Part shown: positions 16,240 through 24,806 of the stretch, piece by piece
Layout of the letters: every line of letters starts with the position of its first letter
Numbering within the stretch: position 1 is the first letter of the stretch
Assembly (NCBI RefSeq): GCF_016584665.1
Contig: NZ_BBJB01000051.1
Span: forward strand, 1-64,000
Reading direction: 5' to 3'
DNA: 64,000 nt
From: Pseudanabaena sp. lw0831
Lineage (GTDB): Bacteria; Cyanobacteriota; Cyanobacteriia; Pseudanabaenales; Pseudanabaenaceae
Program-made: the position numbers and the translations under genes
Notes under the pieces: generated by a model
What the model was told of the DNA's origin: nothing
The model's database searches: none
The model's input: only the letters and a program-made list of their open reading frames with translations

Positions 16240-17184
16240 ATGATGCGAATACTGGCCTTGGTTCCTGGTGGAACTGGCGATCAGTTACTATTTTTCCCGA
16301 CATTGGATACTCTTAAACAACAGTATCCCAAGGCCGAGATTGATGTGGTAGTCGAACCACGGGCAATGGCAGCTTATCGCGTTTGCCAATCTGTGAACCG
16401 AGTCCTCAAGTTTGATTTCAAAGATCGCAACTCGTTAGCAGATTTTGGCAACTTACTCGGAACCATTCGCGATCGCGAATATGATGCAGCGATCGTTACG
16501 CAGCCTAGCTTTTCGATTAATATCTTGTTATGGTTAAGCGGTATTCCCAAGCGAATATCCTTTGCAGGGCAGGGTGACTTCTTGCTGACAGATATTATTA
16601 CCGCCGATCCTCAAGAATATGCAGCAGCCCAAAAACATAACTTGTTGATGGCGATCAATATCCAGAAGTTATGTCCACCGATTAAGGTTACGCTCCCCAA
16701 AAATGATTTGGACTGGGCGGCAAGCGAGCAAAAGCGTCTCGGCATTCAGCAAAGTGGTTTTATCCTGCTGAATTGTGGCGCTTATGCTAACTATCCTGCG
16801 GAGAGCTGGGCGATCATCGCGATCGATATTCAAGCTAAACTCCCCAATTTGCCAATCGTGGCGATCGATAGTGTCAACAATGCTGATTTGCTGAAGCAAT
16901 TAACTGCTAAAGTCCCAAATCTCATAATTACTAGTCCGACTGATATCGGCAAACTGACCGCATTTATTGCCTCAGCGAATCTATTTATTTGTGCCGAAGG
17001 TGACGCAATGCAATTAGGTGTTGCAGTTGGCACGGCCTTAGTGGCGATTTTAGGAGCAAATACTCCTGCTGGATCATTGCTACCGCTTAACGAAAAACGC
17101 ATCAAATATGTGCAAGCGATCGCAGGTCAATCGCTTAAAGCGATCTCACCGCAGACAGTCCTATCCAAAATCTGGGAAGGATAA
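16240..17184 (+). CDS. Glycosyltransferase family 9 (heptosyltransferase-like)
   Basis: A 314-residue soluble GT-B protein. The start RILALVPGGTGDQLLFFPTLDTL is the GT9 N-terminal nucleotide-sugar fold, with the GD at the position of the ADP-heptose transferase GD motif. The C-terminal half has FICAEGDAMQLGVAVGTALVAILG, the donor-binding loop (normally DTGxxHLAAA) in altered form. Such proteins add sugars to lipopolysaccharide core or other glycans. The altered donor loop means heptose should not be assumed. Confidence 0.8.
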   Translation: MMRILALVPGGTGDQLLFFPTLDTLKQQYPKAEIDVVVEPRAMAAYRVCQSVNRVLKFDFKDRNSLADFGNLLGTIRDREYDAAIVTQPSFSINILLWLSGIPKRISFAGQGDFLLTDIITADPQEYAAAQKHNLLMAINIQKLCPPIKVTLPKNDLDWAASEQKRLGIQQSGFILLNCGAYANYPAESWAIIAIDIQAKLPNLPIVAIDSVNNADLLKQLTAKVPNLIITSPTDIGKLTAFIASANLFICAEGDAMQLGVAVGTALVAILGANTPAGSLLPLNEKRIKYVQAIAGQSLKAISPQTVLSKIWEG

Positions 17185-17189
17185 GTTAC

Positions 17190-17230
17190 TTTTAGGGTTT
17201 TCAGAGCCGCAGGCTCTGAAAACCCTAAAA
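17190..17230. terminator. Hairpin terminator, 19-bp arms, loop GCA
   Basis: Arms 17190-17208 and 17212-17230 are perfect. It separates two convergent genes and can serve both. Confidence 0.85.
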
Positions 17231-17243
17231 TCGGTTTTGTGTA

Positions 17244-17924
17244 TTAACGCTTAGCATTTTCCCAAAGAGCGCCATCAAACTTGGCGGCATGAAGATCGGT
17301 ATTTCTTAAATCTGCTTCTTTGAGCTTAGAGCCACTAAAGTCTGTTTTTCTCAAAACTGCACCACTAAGATTAGCATTAGTTAAATTTGCCCCACTTAAG
17401 ATTGCCCCACTTAACTCAGTCTCGCACAATGAAGCATTACTCAAATTTGCACCATTAAGATTTGCCCCACTCATATTTGCATCGCTAAGATCGGCATTAG
17501 TTAAATCTGCCCCACTAAAATTCACCCCCATTAAATTCGCATTGCGTAACACTGCCCCACTCAAGTTTGCCCCACTGAGGTTTGTGAGGCTGAGATTGAC
17601 TGAACTGAGATTAGCCAAACTTAAATTTGTGCCACTAAGGTTAGTCATGCAGAGTGTGACATTCTGAAATGTTGCAAAGCTAAGGTTTGCGCCACTGAGA
17701 TTTGCCAACGTGAGATTGGCTTCCCGCAAATTTGCGCCGATGAGATTAGCACCGCCCAAATTCGCCAAACTTAAATCCGCATAGCTAAAGTTAGCTTTAC
17801 TAACTTCGGCATAGGCTAGGTTTGCTTCGATAAGATCGATTTGTAAGCGATGTTCTTGCGATCGCCACATATTCCAACTACTTACCCCTTTTTGCAGTTG
17901 GATCAGATGTTCTTTATTTGCCAC
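17244..17924 (-). CDS. Pentapeptide-repeat protein
   Basis: A 226-residue protein made of about 35 tandem A(N/D)LxX pentapeptides from residue 30 onward (for example ANLSGANLSFATF). This builds a right-handed quadrilateral beta helix. Residues 1-30 are a non-repeat cap. Pentapeptide proteins are abundant in cyanobacteria; a few mimic DNA or bind gyrase, most are of unknown role. No membrane helix or signal is visible. Confidence 0.92.
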   Translation of the reverse strand: MANKEHLIQLQKGVSSWNMWRSQEHRLQIDLIEANLAYAEVSKANFSYADLSLANLGGANLIGANLREANLTLANLSGANLSFATFQNVTLCMTNLSGTNLSLANLSSVNLSLTNLSGANLSGAVLRNANLMGVNFSGADLTNADLSDANMSGANLNGANLSNASLCETELSGAILSGANLTNANLSGAVLRKTDFSGSKLKEADLRNTDLHAAKFDGALWENAKR

Positions 17925-18142
17925 GATCTTGACTCCGTTATCAATACGGCGTTATATGGAAATTTATTTAGAGAATTTTGATTTTTTACCCAATAATTAA
18001 GAATATTACAGCCTTTTGTAAGCAAAATTTTTTGCTCTAGTCATGACAATTCGCAACATATAGTGGTATATCTCAACTATGACAAGTTGGTCAGCAAAGA
18101 GATGATCAAAATAGCAGCTCTAAAGGCAATGGGTTTAACAAC

Positions 18143-19042
18143 ATGAAACCGTTAAGACTTAGCAGCAGATTCTCGTGGGCTATTGCCACCAATTATGTCG
18201 CTAATAGTATTTTTCTAACTTGCATTGCCTTAACTAACAGTCTAGGCAATGCATCAACAGCGATCGCTCAGCCTGTAAGCTCTACGCTAACCTGTCAACA
18301 ACTAACTAATCGCCGTTACGTCGTCATACTGGATCGCCCAGCTAACCGGTTACCTCAGTTGCCAGAATTTCTTGCAATTGCCGCAGTACCCTGTGATTAT
18401 CTCAATACTTCCATGACTTTTTTTGGTGGGTTTGATAATGTCCAGTCTTCTACATTTCGAGCAAATCAATTACGAGCATTAGGACTAGATGCAGTTGTAC
18501 ATTCCTTCTCAACAAAAGTAAATGATATTCCTGCTAATTTACAAGCTGCCGTAGTCTTGGTGGAACTTAGCAAAGAACCAAATATGGCAATTCAACAGGT
18601 GCAAACTCTATCTGGAAAGAATGCAGTTTTAGCAACATTTAATAATCGTTCGGTACTTTTAGCAGCGCCACTATCAAGTCAACAGAGCGCCAGTGCGATC
18701 GCTACAAAACTCCGAGGTCAAGGACTAGCTGCACAAGTAATTGGGGCATCACTGATTGCTTCGCCGATGACAACAAATACCACTAGTTCTATCCCCACAA
18801 ATTCAGTCCCAACTTCCACAACAAACCCCACTTCTACTGCTACGATTTATCGCGTCTTAGTTCCCAATACAAATGCTAATACTTTAAAACAGATACGTGA
18901 ACTTGCCCCCGATGCTTTTGTGACTATTTTCAAAAGTAAATCTTATATACAAGTGCGGACTTATACTAATCGTAGTAACGCCCACCGTGAGCGAGATCGC
19001 TTAAATGCTCGCTTTGCAGGCACGATTTTGATTCAAGATTAA
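18143..19042 (+). CDS. Secreted SPOR-like repeat protein
   Basis: A 299-residue protein with an N-terminal hydrophobic signal (about residues 12-45, ending near AIAQP). Three units of about 75 residues follow, each shaped like a SPOR domain, with alternating strand and helix and paired arginine/asparagine. The last is YRVLVPNTNANTLKQIRELA to the C-terminus and is preceded by a Thr/Ser/Pro linker. SPOR domains bind denuded peptidoglycan at septa; a cell-wall role is inference from the fold guess. Confidence 0.6.
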   Translation: MKPLRLSSRFSWAIATNYVANSIFLTCIALTNSLGNASTAIAQPVSSTLTCQQLTNRRYVVILDRPANRLPQLPEFLAIAAVPCDYLNTSMTFFGGFDNVQSSTFRANQLRALGLDAVVHSFSTKVNDIPANLQAAVVLVELSKEPNMAIQQVQTLSGKNAVLATFNNRSVLLAAPLSSQQSASAIATKLRGQGLAAQVIGASLIASPMTTNTTSSIPTNSVPTSTTNPTSTATIYRVLVPNTNANTLKQIRELAPDAFVTIFKSKSYIQVRTYTNRSNAHRERDRLNARFAGTILIQD

Positions 19043-19059
19043 AGCTCAAGATTAAACCT

Positions 19060-19812
19060 ATGGCATCTGGTTCCAAGTCTTTAATTAATGCTGATTTGCC
19101 AGCCTACACTGTGCGTGTGAGCGATCGCGCCAAATCTGTACGTCTTTCGCTTTCTGTAGAAGCTGGTTTAGAAGTCGTTATCCCTGTTGATTACGATCGC
19201 CAAAAAGTTCCTGAACTCGTCCAAACAAAGCGCGATTGGATTGTTCGCAATCAACTCAAGCTCGATCAGCGTGAAGCTTTTTTTCAGTCACAGGCTCCCC
19301 ATGAGTTACCTGACAGCATCAATTTGCGATCGCTAGGTGAAGAATGGCAGATAGAATATCGTAACTCTCCTACGAAATCAAGAGCGATCGCAATCCAAGA
19401 AAAGAAATCTGAGCTAAAGCTAGTCGTAAATGGCAATATTGCTGATGTTGAAGCTTGTAAATTTTTTCTGAAGCAATGGCTAATGCAAAAGGCGGAAAAA
19501 CATTTGTTTAGTTGGTTACGCAAAGTCAGCATTCGCGCTAATTTACCCTATCGTACTACGGCAGTGCGTAGCCAAAAGACTTTATGGGGTAGCTGCTCAG
19601 GCAACCGCAACATCAGCCTCAACTACAAACTACTATTCCTCGAAACCAATGTGGTTGAATATGTGCTGATTCATGAGCTTTGCCACACAGTCCACATGAA
19701 TCATTCAGATAAGTTTTGGAAATTAGTTTGTAAGTTTGAGCCAAATTACAAAATATTAGATAAATCTCTTAACCAAGCATGGCAAGTTATCCCAGCATGG
19801 CTTGACTTTTGA
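19060..19812 (+). CDS. YgjP-type (M48-like) zinc metallopeptidase domain protein
   Basis: A 250-residue protein with the YgjP/DUF45 signature: WGSCSGNRNISLNYKLLF followed by HELCH (H205, E206, H209) and a third ligand H215 (HExxHx5H). It has no signal peptide, so it is cytoplasmic. YgjP proteins are predicted metal-dependent hydrolases, often linked to type I restriction loci; none is present here. The start lies 17 bp after the SPOR-like gene, so the two may form an operon. Confidence 0.88.
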   Translation: MASGSKSLINADLPAYTVRVSDRAKSVRLSLSVEAGLEVVIPVDYDRQKVPELVQTKRDWIVRNQLKLDQREAFFQSQAPHELPDSINLRSLGEEWQIEYRNSPTKSRAIAIQEKKSELKLVVNGNIADVEACKFFLKQWLMQKAEKHLFSWLRKVSIRANLPYRTTAVRSQKTLWGSCSGNRNISLNYKLLFLETNVVEYVLIHELCHTVHMNHSDKFWKLVCKFEPNYKILDKSLNQAWQVIPAWLDF

Positions 19813-19816
19813 GTGA

Positions 19817-19956
19817 GGTTCGGGAGCCTATAGCAACGCAAGAGATATCTAGGACAAATCAAAACCCAAAAGATGAGTGGCGGCGCGAAGCGCCGCCACT
19901 CATCTTTTGGGTTTTATGTCCTAAGCAAAACTTACATTGCTATAGCATCCCAACCT
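19817..19956. repeat. Three-tier composite hairpin element (~140 bp)
   Basis: The core has 26-bp perfect arms (19861-19886, 19890-19915, loop GAA, apex GCGAAGC). A second tier pairs TAGGACA (19850-19856) with TGTCCTA (19917-19923). A third pairs CTATAGCAA (19828-19836) with TTGCTATAG (19937-19945) and extends outward imperfectly. The string TAGGACAAA.TCAAAACCC recurs at 60062. Terminator activity for the upstream gene is likely. Confidence 0.85.
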
Positions 19957-20240
19957 TACTCAAATCTCTTCAAAATATTTTTTAAAATTGCTGAAATTTT
20001 AAGTCTCATCCTTTAGGGAGATTTTCTATCTATTTACTATTTATTAGCTTGTGACAGTAATACTTGCTTGAATGTATCACCACATAAGTAAATAGGGGAT
20101 TTAGTACATGCTTTAAATTGTTATTTAAACAAGGTTGATGTGAGCGAACTCACAATACATCAGTGAATTGAGTCTATGGTTGTCTCTAAGTTAAGCTCTA
20201 TACTGTCATGTTGAAATTGACAAGTGTGAGGTATGCATTT

Positions 20241-21983
20241 ATGACTGAAACAAAACCAAATTTACTACCAATTATTGGTGGTGCGGCTGTAGTGGTTGCA
20301 GGGGGTATAGGTGCTTATTTTTTCTTAAATAAGCCCAATATTCTGCCTACAGGTAGTAGTACTGCGGGAACACTTGCGATTGTGCCAAAACGGTCATTGA
20401 TGGCAATTTCTATGTCAACCGACAGTGCAGCCCTGTCAAAAATAGAGCAGTTCCTGTCACCAGAAACTAGAAAGCTTTACGACAAGGCGATCGCTGATGC
20501 AAAGAAAGGGTTTGCTTCGAGTGATTTTGACTACGAAAAAGATGTAAAGCCTTGGATCGGCAAAAGTGTAACTATCGCCATTTTGCCTTCTGGAAAAACT
20601 GCCAGCCTATTACCTAGCAAATCACAAGAGGTCATTCAAAATCGCTATGTTCCTATGAGCGATACAGGCTCGATTCAGTTTGTTCAGGACAAAGTTACTC
20701 CGAAAGCCAAGACAGAACCAAATGGACTGATCGTAATTGAAGTTAAAGACAAAGCTGGAGCTGAGAAGTTTTTGACTGACAAGGTGAAAGCCAAAGCAGG
20801 TGGCAAAGAAACCAAATCTGATTATAAAGGCGTATCAATCACCCAATATGGTGAAGGTGCTAAAGCGGGCAAAACTGCCATGGTTGGGGATTACCTCGTC
20901 CTCAGTGCTAACGAACAAGACGTTAAAATGGCGATCGACACCTTTAAAGGTGACGCTTCGTTAGCAAGTGCCGCAAGTGCCGACGATCTTAAGATCCAAA
21001 ATCCAGTTATCCAATTTTATATCCCTAACTTTGGTGGATCGATTGTTGAGCTAGCAGCATTAAACCCTGAAGCAGAGACAATTCCCCCACAGACTCTGGC
21101 TCAGTTGAAACAGATTAAATCTGTGAATATGGGATTTGGCATTGATGATGCAGGCATTCGCTTTAAAGCAACTGGCAAGTTTGATCCTGCCGCCATTGCT
21201 GCACTCAAGAACTCGCCAAATAAGGTTATGAGTCAAATTCCTGCCCAAGCATTTATGGTAACCACTGGGTTTAATATCAAGAATTCATGGGAGCAATTTG
21301 TCAAGTCAGCCGATAATACACCTGAAGTCAAGAAGGGAATTGATGACATCAGAACCCAACTGAAGTCTTCCCCCTTGGCGATCGACCTTGATAAGGATAT
21401 CTTTGGCTGGATGGATGGCGAATATGCTTTCACTGCTGTATCTGGAAAACCAGAAGGAATTTTGGCACAATCCCAAGGGCTTGCACCTCTATTAATGCTG
21501 CAAACCACAAACCGTGCTGCTGCTGAATCCTTGTTTAAGAAACTAGATGATTTTGCGTCTAAGAATGGCGCAACGGTAGCTAAAAAAGATGTCGGCGGAG
21601 TATCAGTTACAGAATGGTCGGCGGCTGGAGCTGGCGCGATCGTTTCTCATGGCTGGAGCCAACAGGACACCCTCTTTATTACTGCATCTCCCATAGTGTC
21701 TCTCTTCGTTCCGAAGCCTGCAATTGCGATCGATGCTGATCCTACCTTCAAGTCAGTAATTAGCACTCTACCTACTAACAATGTTGGCTACTTCTATATT
21801 GATGCCGATCGCGCTTGGAGCATTTTCCAAACTTTCATCCCCCCTGCTGAGAAAGCAAAAACTCCTCCTGAGGCAAAAGCTTTGATTGAATCTATCCGTG
21901 GCTTAGCTGGAACTGCGGTTTATCCTAACGCAGACACTGCTGAAGTCGAAGTAATCTTGGCGCTAAAAAAAGGCGGTAAGTAA
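20241..21983 (+). CDS. DUF3352 membrane-anchored protein
   Basis: A 580-residue protein. An N-terminal helix (IIGGAAVVVAGGIGAYFFL, about residues 10-28) anchors it; the rest is the DUF3352 domain (LAIVPKRSLMAISMSTDSAA, then KPWIGKSVTIAILPS). The family is widespread in cyanobacteria and Myxococcota and has no proven function. ATG at 20241 was chosen over an upstream ATG at 20208 because MTETKPNLLPIIGG gives the usual short N-terminus before the helix. No gene is seen in the 280 bp between the composite hairpin and this start. Confidence 0.85.
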   Translation: MTETKPNLLPIIGGAAVVVAGGIGAYFFLNKPNILPTGSSTAGTLAIVPKRSLMAISMSTDSAALSKIEQFLSPETRKLYDKAIADAKKGFASSDFDYEKDVKPWIGKSVTIAILPSGKTASLLPSKSQEVIQNRYVPMSDTGSIQFVQDKVTPKAKTEPNGLIVIEVKDKAGAEKFLTDKVKAKAGGKETKSDYKGVSITQYGEGAKAGKTAMVGDYLVLSANEQDVKMAIDTFKGDASLASAASADDLKIQNPVIQFYIPNFGGSIVELAALNPEAETIPPQTLAQLKQIKSVNMGFGIDDAGIRFKATGKFDPAAIAALKNSPNKVMSQIPAQAFMVTTGFNIKNSWEQFVKSADNTPEVKKGIDDIRTQLKSSPLAIDLDKDIFGWMDGEYAFTAVSGKPEGILAQSQGLAPLLMLQTTNRAAAESLFKKLDDFASKNGATVAKKDVGGVSVTEWSAAGAGAIVSHGWSQQDTLFITASPIVSLFVPKPAIAIDADPTFKSVISTLPTNNVGYFYIDADRAWSIFQTFIPPAEKAKTPPEAKALIESIRGLAGTAVYPNADTAEVEVILALKKGGK

Positions 21984-22006
21984 ATAAAGCGATCGCGCTT
22001 TCTTCA

Positions 22007-22060
22007 CGACAAAAAAAACGTAGGGGTAATTCATGAATTACCCCTACGTTTTTTTTGTCG
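22007..22060. repeat. Perfect 54-bp palindrome with core GTAGGGGTAATTCATGAATT
   Basis: The sequence equals its own reverse complement over 54 bp (CGACAAAAAAAACG outer arms). Its 28-bp core differs by one symmetric base pair from the core at 24696-24723. It lies between convergent genes and has T-runs for termination in both directions. Confidence 0.9.
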
Positions 22061-22094
22061 CACTCAACTGAAAACCGCTATAGGGCATCTTTTT

Positions 22095-22475
22095 TTATTG
22101 CTGTTCTAAATATCTTTTGCCCCAAAAATGCATCGCATCTAATACTGGCTGTAAGGTTTTGCCCAATGGCGTTAGAGAATACTCTACTTTTGGTGGGACT
22201 TGCGTATAGACTTCGCGATGTATTAGCCCATCACGTTCCATTTCTCGCAATTGCTGAGTCAGCATTTTTTGAGTAATGCCATGTAAGCTACGATGTAATT
22301 CGCCAAAACGCCTCGTACCATTAAAAAGTTCGTGCAAAATTAAAACTTTCCACCTTCCGCCGATCGCATCAAGAGTAGCCTCGACAGGACAGCTAAGGCG
22401 ATCGCTCTGGTAGGCAGCGCTACAGTCTATATCAGGTAAGGGATTAATGATAAAAGTATCAGAATATTTTTCCAT
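22095..22475 (-). CDS. HxlR-family transcriptional regulator
   Basis: A 126-residue winged-helix protein with the HxlR signature CPVEATLDAIGGRWKVLILHE, then RRFGELHRSL and ITQKMLTQQLREME. The single Cys before PVE is the redox or ligand-sensing residue in several relatives. It is divergent from the CDGSH/pirin pair, and repeats in the shared promoter region make it their likely regulator. Confidence 0.93.
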   Translation of the reverse strand: MEKYSDTFIINPLPDIDCSAAYQSDRLSCPVEATLDAIGGRWKVLILHELFNGTRRFGELHRSLHGITQKMLTQQLREMERDGLIHREVYTQVPPKVEYSLTPLGKTLQPVLDAMHFWGKRYLEQQ

Positions 22476-22487
22476 AGTATCTTTTTG

Positions 22488-22533
22488 GTATGTACCTTAC
22501 AAAAAAGTGCATACTTTACTAAGAGAGTGCATA
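22488..22533. promoter_or_regulatory. Candidate HxlR operator
   Basis: GTATGTAC (22488-22495) and GTGCATAC (22507-22514) form an inverted repeat (7 of 8); GTGCATA recurs at 22527-22533. All lie in the 104-bp space between the regulator and the CDGSH gene. Confidence 0.5.
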
Positions 22534-22579
22534 GCAATTATATTTGATTTGTCAGTAACCAACGCATTTGGAAAAAATA

Positions 22580-22816
22580 ATGAGCGAGCCTAAGATTGTT
22601 GACAAGAAACCTGTTGTCTTGGAACTGGAACCCAAAACTTATTACTGGTGCACCTGCGGTGAATCTACCAATCAACCTTATTGTAACGGCGCACATAAAG
22701 GGACAGGTTTTACACCTCTTGCCTTTGAAGTGACAGAAACCAAGAAAGTTGCTCTTTGTCTATGTAAACACACAGGTAATGCCCCATTCTGTGACGGTGC
22801 ACATACAAAGCTTTAA
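22580..22816 (+). CDS. Double CDGSH iron-sulfur protein
   Basis: A 78-residue protein with two CDGSH [2Fe-2S] motifs: CTCGESTNQPYCNGAH and CLCKHTGNAPFCDGAH, each giving three Cys and one His. The tandem form is typical of bacterial CDGSH proteins, used in redox sensing or iron-sulfur exchange. ATG 22580 was preferred over an upstream TTG. It is the first gene after the HxlR operator and is followed by pirin. Confidence 0.92.
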   Translation: MSEPKIVDKKPVVLELEPKTYYWCTCGESTNQPYCNGAHKGTGFTPLAFEVTETKKVALCLCKHTGNAPFCDGAHTKL

Positions 22817-22821
22817 GTCAG

Positions 22822-22850
22822 GATTTGCAGTGCCTTTGGCACTGCAAATC
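22822..22850. terminator. Short hairpin between CDGSH and pirin, 13-bp arms, loop TTT
   Basis: GATTTGCAGTGCC pairs perfectly with GGCACTGCAAATC. It may attenuate read-through into pirin. Confidence 0.7.
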
Positions 22851-22878
22851 ATTCAAACAATTACTCAGGGAAAAAAAT

Positions 22879-23577
22879 ATGCTTACTATTCGTAAATCAG
22901 AAGAAAGAGGTCATGCTAATCACGGATGGCTCGATAGTTATCACACCTTCTCCTTTGCTAACTATTACGATCCGCAACATATGGCTTTTCGCTCATTGCG
23001 GGTAATTAATCAAGATCAGATTGCTGGTGGTAAAGGATTTGGAACCCATCCCCATCGCGATATGGAAATTATTACCTATATGCTGGATGGCGCTTTAGAG
23101 CATAAGGACAGCATGGGAAATGGTTCAGTTATTAATGTTGGCGATGTCCAAAGAATGAGCGCAGGCACTGGCATTACCCATAGTGAGTTTAATCCTTCGG
23201 CAACGGAAGCTGCTCATTTATTGCAAATATGGATTTTGCCAAATCAAGAAAACGTAAAGCCAAGCTATGAACAAATCTCTTTCTCACGGGAGGAAAAGCT
23301 TAACCATTTGCGGTTGATTGCTTCTCCTGATGGGCGCGATCGCTCAGTCACTATTCATCAAGATGCCTATATTTATGCTTCCATTCTCGAAGATGGTGCT
23401 GAGGTGACGCATACCGTTAATCAAAATCGCTATGCATGGATACAGGTCGCAAGCGGCTCTGTGTTAGTAGGCGATCGCTTGTTAAATACTGGTGATGCTA
23501 TTTCTAGCGATCAGATTGGCGATTTGCAATTGATAGGTAAAGGTAACGCCGAAATTCTAGTCTTTGATTTGGCTTAA
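22879..23577 (+). CDS. Pirin family protein
   Basis: A 233-residue bicupin. The N-terminal cupin has the pirin pattern HTFSFANYYDPQHMAF and the metal site GTHPHRDMEIITY plus HKDSMGNG and the later TGITHSEFN, giving three His and one Glu for iron. Bacterial pirins act as quercetin 2,3-dioxygenases or as redox-sensitive partners. ATG 22879 follows TCAGGGA and starts the conserved MLTIRKSEERG. Co-regulation with the CDGSH protein suggests a redox-stress response. Confidence 0.93.
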   Translation: MLTIRKSEERGHANHGWLDSYHTFSFANYYDPQHMAFRSLRVINQDQIAGGKGFGTHPHRDMEIITYMLDGALEHKDSMGNGSVINVGDVQRMSAGTGITHSEFNPSATEAAHLLQIWILPNQENVKPSYEQISFSREEKLNHLRLIASPDGRDRSVTIHQDAYIYASILEDGAEVTHTVNQNRYAWIQVASGSVLVGDRLLNTGDAISSDQIGDLQLIGKGNAEILVFDLA

Positions 23578-23598
23578 TTTCCTCTAAAGTTTAACCCA

Positions 23599-23635
23599 AA
23601 AGAGAGTGGCGGAGCTTTGCGCCGCCACTCTCTTT
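23599..23635. terminator. Hairpin between pirin and vanW-like genes
   Basis: Arms 23599-23612 and 23622-23635 pair (AAAGAGAGTGGCGG type); preceded by AACCC like other members. The right arm overlaps the vanW-like stop codon. Confidence 0.75.
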
Positions 23636-24425
23636 AAGACTTTATGCATGGCTGATAAAGGCTAACAGCCTCATAATCACGCTGCCACGTAGATGATTGC
23701 TCTAATTCGCTTTTGATATAGCGCGAAGTGGCGATAATCCAGCCTGATAGATATTGAGAATCTGGTGGATGTAGCTGCTCAACTATTTGCGATTCTACCC
23801 TTACCTGCCAAGGTTTTGGTGCATTACCCCAAAGACTAGATTCAACTTTGCCTTCCTTTTCTAATACTTGAAAGCGCAATTGTAAAGGAATTTGGCTGTG
23901 ATTGCGAATGATTAAATCCTTATATCCATTAGCTACCGCCGCATCTTGTCCTAACTCATAAAATCTTGATTCTCCATAGGCATCGATACTATGGCAATGC
24001 CGTTCTAAAATCTCGCATCCTGCATAAAGTAAAGTATTAAAAATATTAGTAGCAATTAGACACAAACCTCCACCCACATCAGTTATCACCTGACCACGGA
24101 TAAATACTGGAGCTTCCCGAAACCCATTAGTTTTAGTCGGTTCACCTATGCGATCGCTAAAGCTAAAAATCTTTTGTGGGGCAATGTTAAGGCAGTTGAG
24201 TTTTTGAGCAGCAAGTTGCAAGTTCCAAATCCGATTAGCCCGAATTTCTGGTGTACCACGATCGGGGATCGGAGTAATGAACTCAGTCCATTTGTGCAAG
24301 TAGCGATCGCTATGATCGGGATTTTGCTGATTAGCATAATGGAATGGATATCCTTTGACTAAAGCTTTTGCATATTTAAGACTATTACGGATCGGCTTCT
24401 TGAAATCTTGCCAGATTTGGTTCAT
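23634..24425 (-). CDS. VanW family protein
   Basis: A 263-residue protein with the VanW core: IAPQKIFSFSDRIGEPTKTN, then GQVITDVGGGLCLIATNIFN, and HCHSIDAYGES. VanW is named from vancomycin-resistance operons but its own activity is unknown. It is common in Firmicutes and sporadic in cyanobacteria. No signal peptide is apparent. It lies near the murG gene, on the opposite strand, with hairpins and a small MITE between them. Confidence 0.9.
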   Translation of the reverse strand: MNQIWQDFKKPIRNSLKYAKALVKGYPFHYANQQNPDHSDRYLHKWTEFITPIPDRGTPEIRANRIWNLQLAAQKLNCLNIAPQKIFSFSDRIGEPTKTNGFREAPVFIRGQVITDVGGGLCLIATNIFNTLLYAGCEILERHCHSIDAYGESRFYELGQDAAVANGYKDLIIRNHSQIPLQLRFQVLEKEGKVESSLWGNAPKPWQVRVESQIVEQLHPPDSQYLSGWIIATSRYIKSELEQSSTWQRDYEAVSLYQPCIKS

Positions 24426-24481
24426 AACTCTTGAAATTTGAGCTTTTATTTCCTTAATTAATTTTCACATGAAACCTATCC

Positions 24482-24530
24482 AAAGCTAAAAATAGAGACG
24501 GCGCAAAACGCCGTCTCTATTTTTAGCTTT
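24482..24530. repeat. Hairpin, 22-bp perfect arms, loop CAAAA
   Basis: Arms 24482-24503 and 24509-24530. First of three inverted-repeat structures in the 380-bp gap between vanW-like and murG; the gap holds no gene. Confidence 0.85.
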
Positions 24531-24547
24531 TATAATATAGACATTAC

Positions 24548-24592
24548 CCAAAGATTGTGAGGCGGCGCGAAGCGCCGCCTCACAATCTTTGG
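24548..24592. repeat. Hairpin, 21-bp perfect arms, loop GAA
   Basis: CCAAAGATTGTGAGGCGGCGC pairs with its complement at 24572-24592; apex GCGAAGC. A decayed relative with the same TGTGAGGCG arm is at 54081-54109. Confidence 0.85.
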
Positions 24593-24670
24593 ACTTTACA
24601 GCGCTATGCGCTGCTGTGTATTGGAAAATTGCCATGAGATCGCTACAATACTTGCAATGAATAATTCAGT

Positions 24671-24763
24671 TAGGACTTATTCAAAAGAACGAAATGTAGG
24701 GGCAATTCATGAATTGCCCCTACGATGAAATGCGGATTTCAAGCCATTTTTGCGTAAGTCCTA
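24671..24763. mobile_element. 93-bp MITE-like element with 5-bp duplication TCAGT
   Basis: Ends TAGGACTTA (24671-24679) and TAAGTCCTA (24755-24763) are inverted. TCAGT flanks both sides (24666-24670, 24764-24768). Inside is a perfect 28-bp palindrome GTAGGGGCAATT... (24696-24723), matching the one at 22007-22060. Confidence 0.8.
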
Positions 24764-24806
24764 TCAGTATTCTCAATAGTCAAATATCTAGAGCCAATAA
24801 ATACCT

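Noticed and set aside
17320-17667. 115-codon frame antisense to the pentapeptide gene
   Set aside because: It is a mirror of the repeat gene with a low-complexity LKFAPLRFAPL pattern and no start context.
17244-17924. Regular 15-bp periodicity that might suggest a repeat array or CRISPR
   Set aside because: The period is the coding signature of tandem pentapeptides; there are no spacer-like unique segments.
24594-24616. Small CAGCGCTATGCGCTG inverted repeat after the 24548 hairpin
   Set aside because: Only five base pairs per arm; it could arise by chance in this repeat-rich gap.
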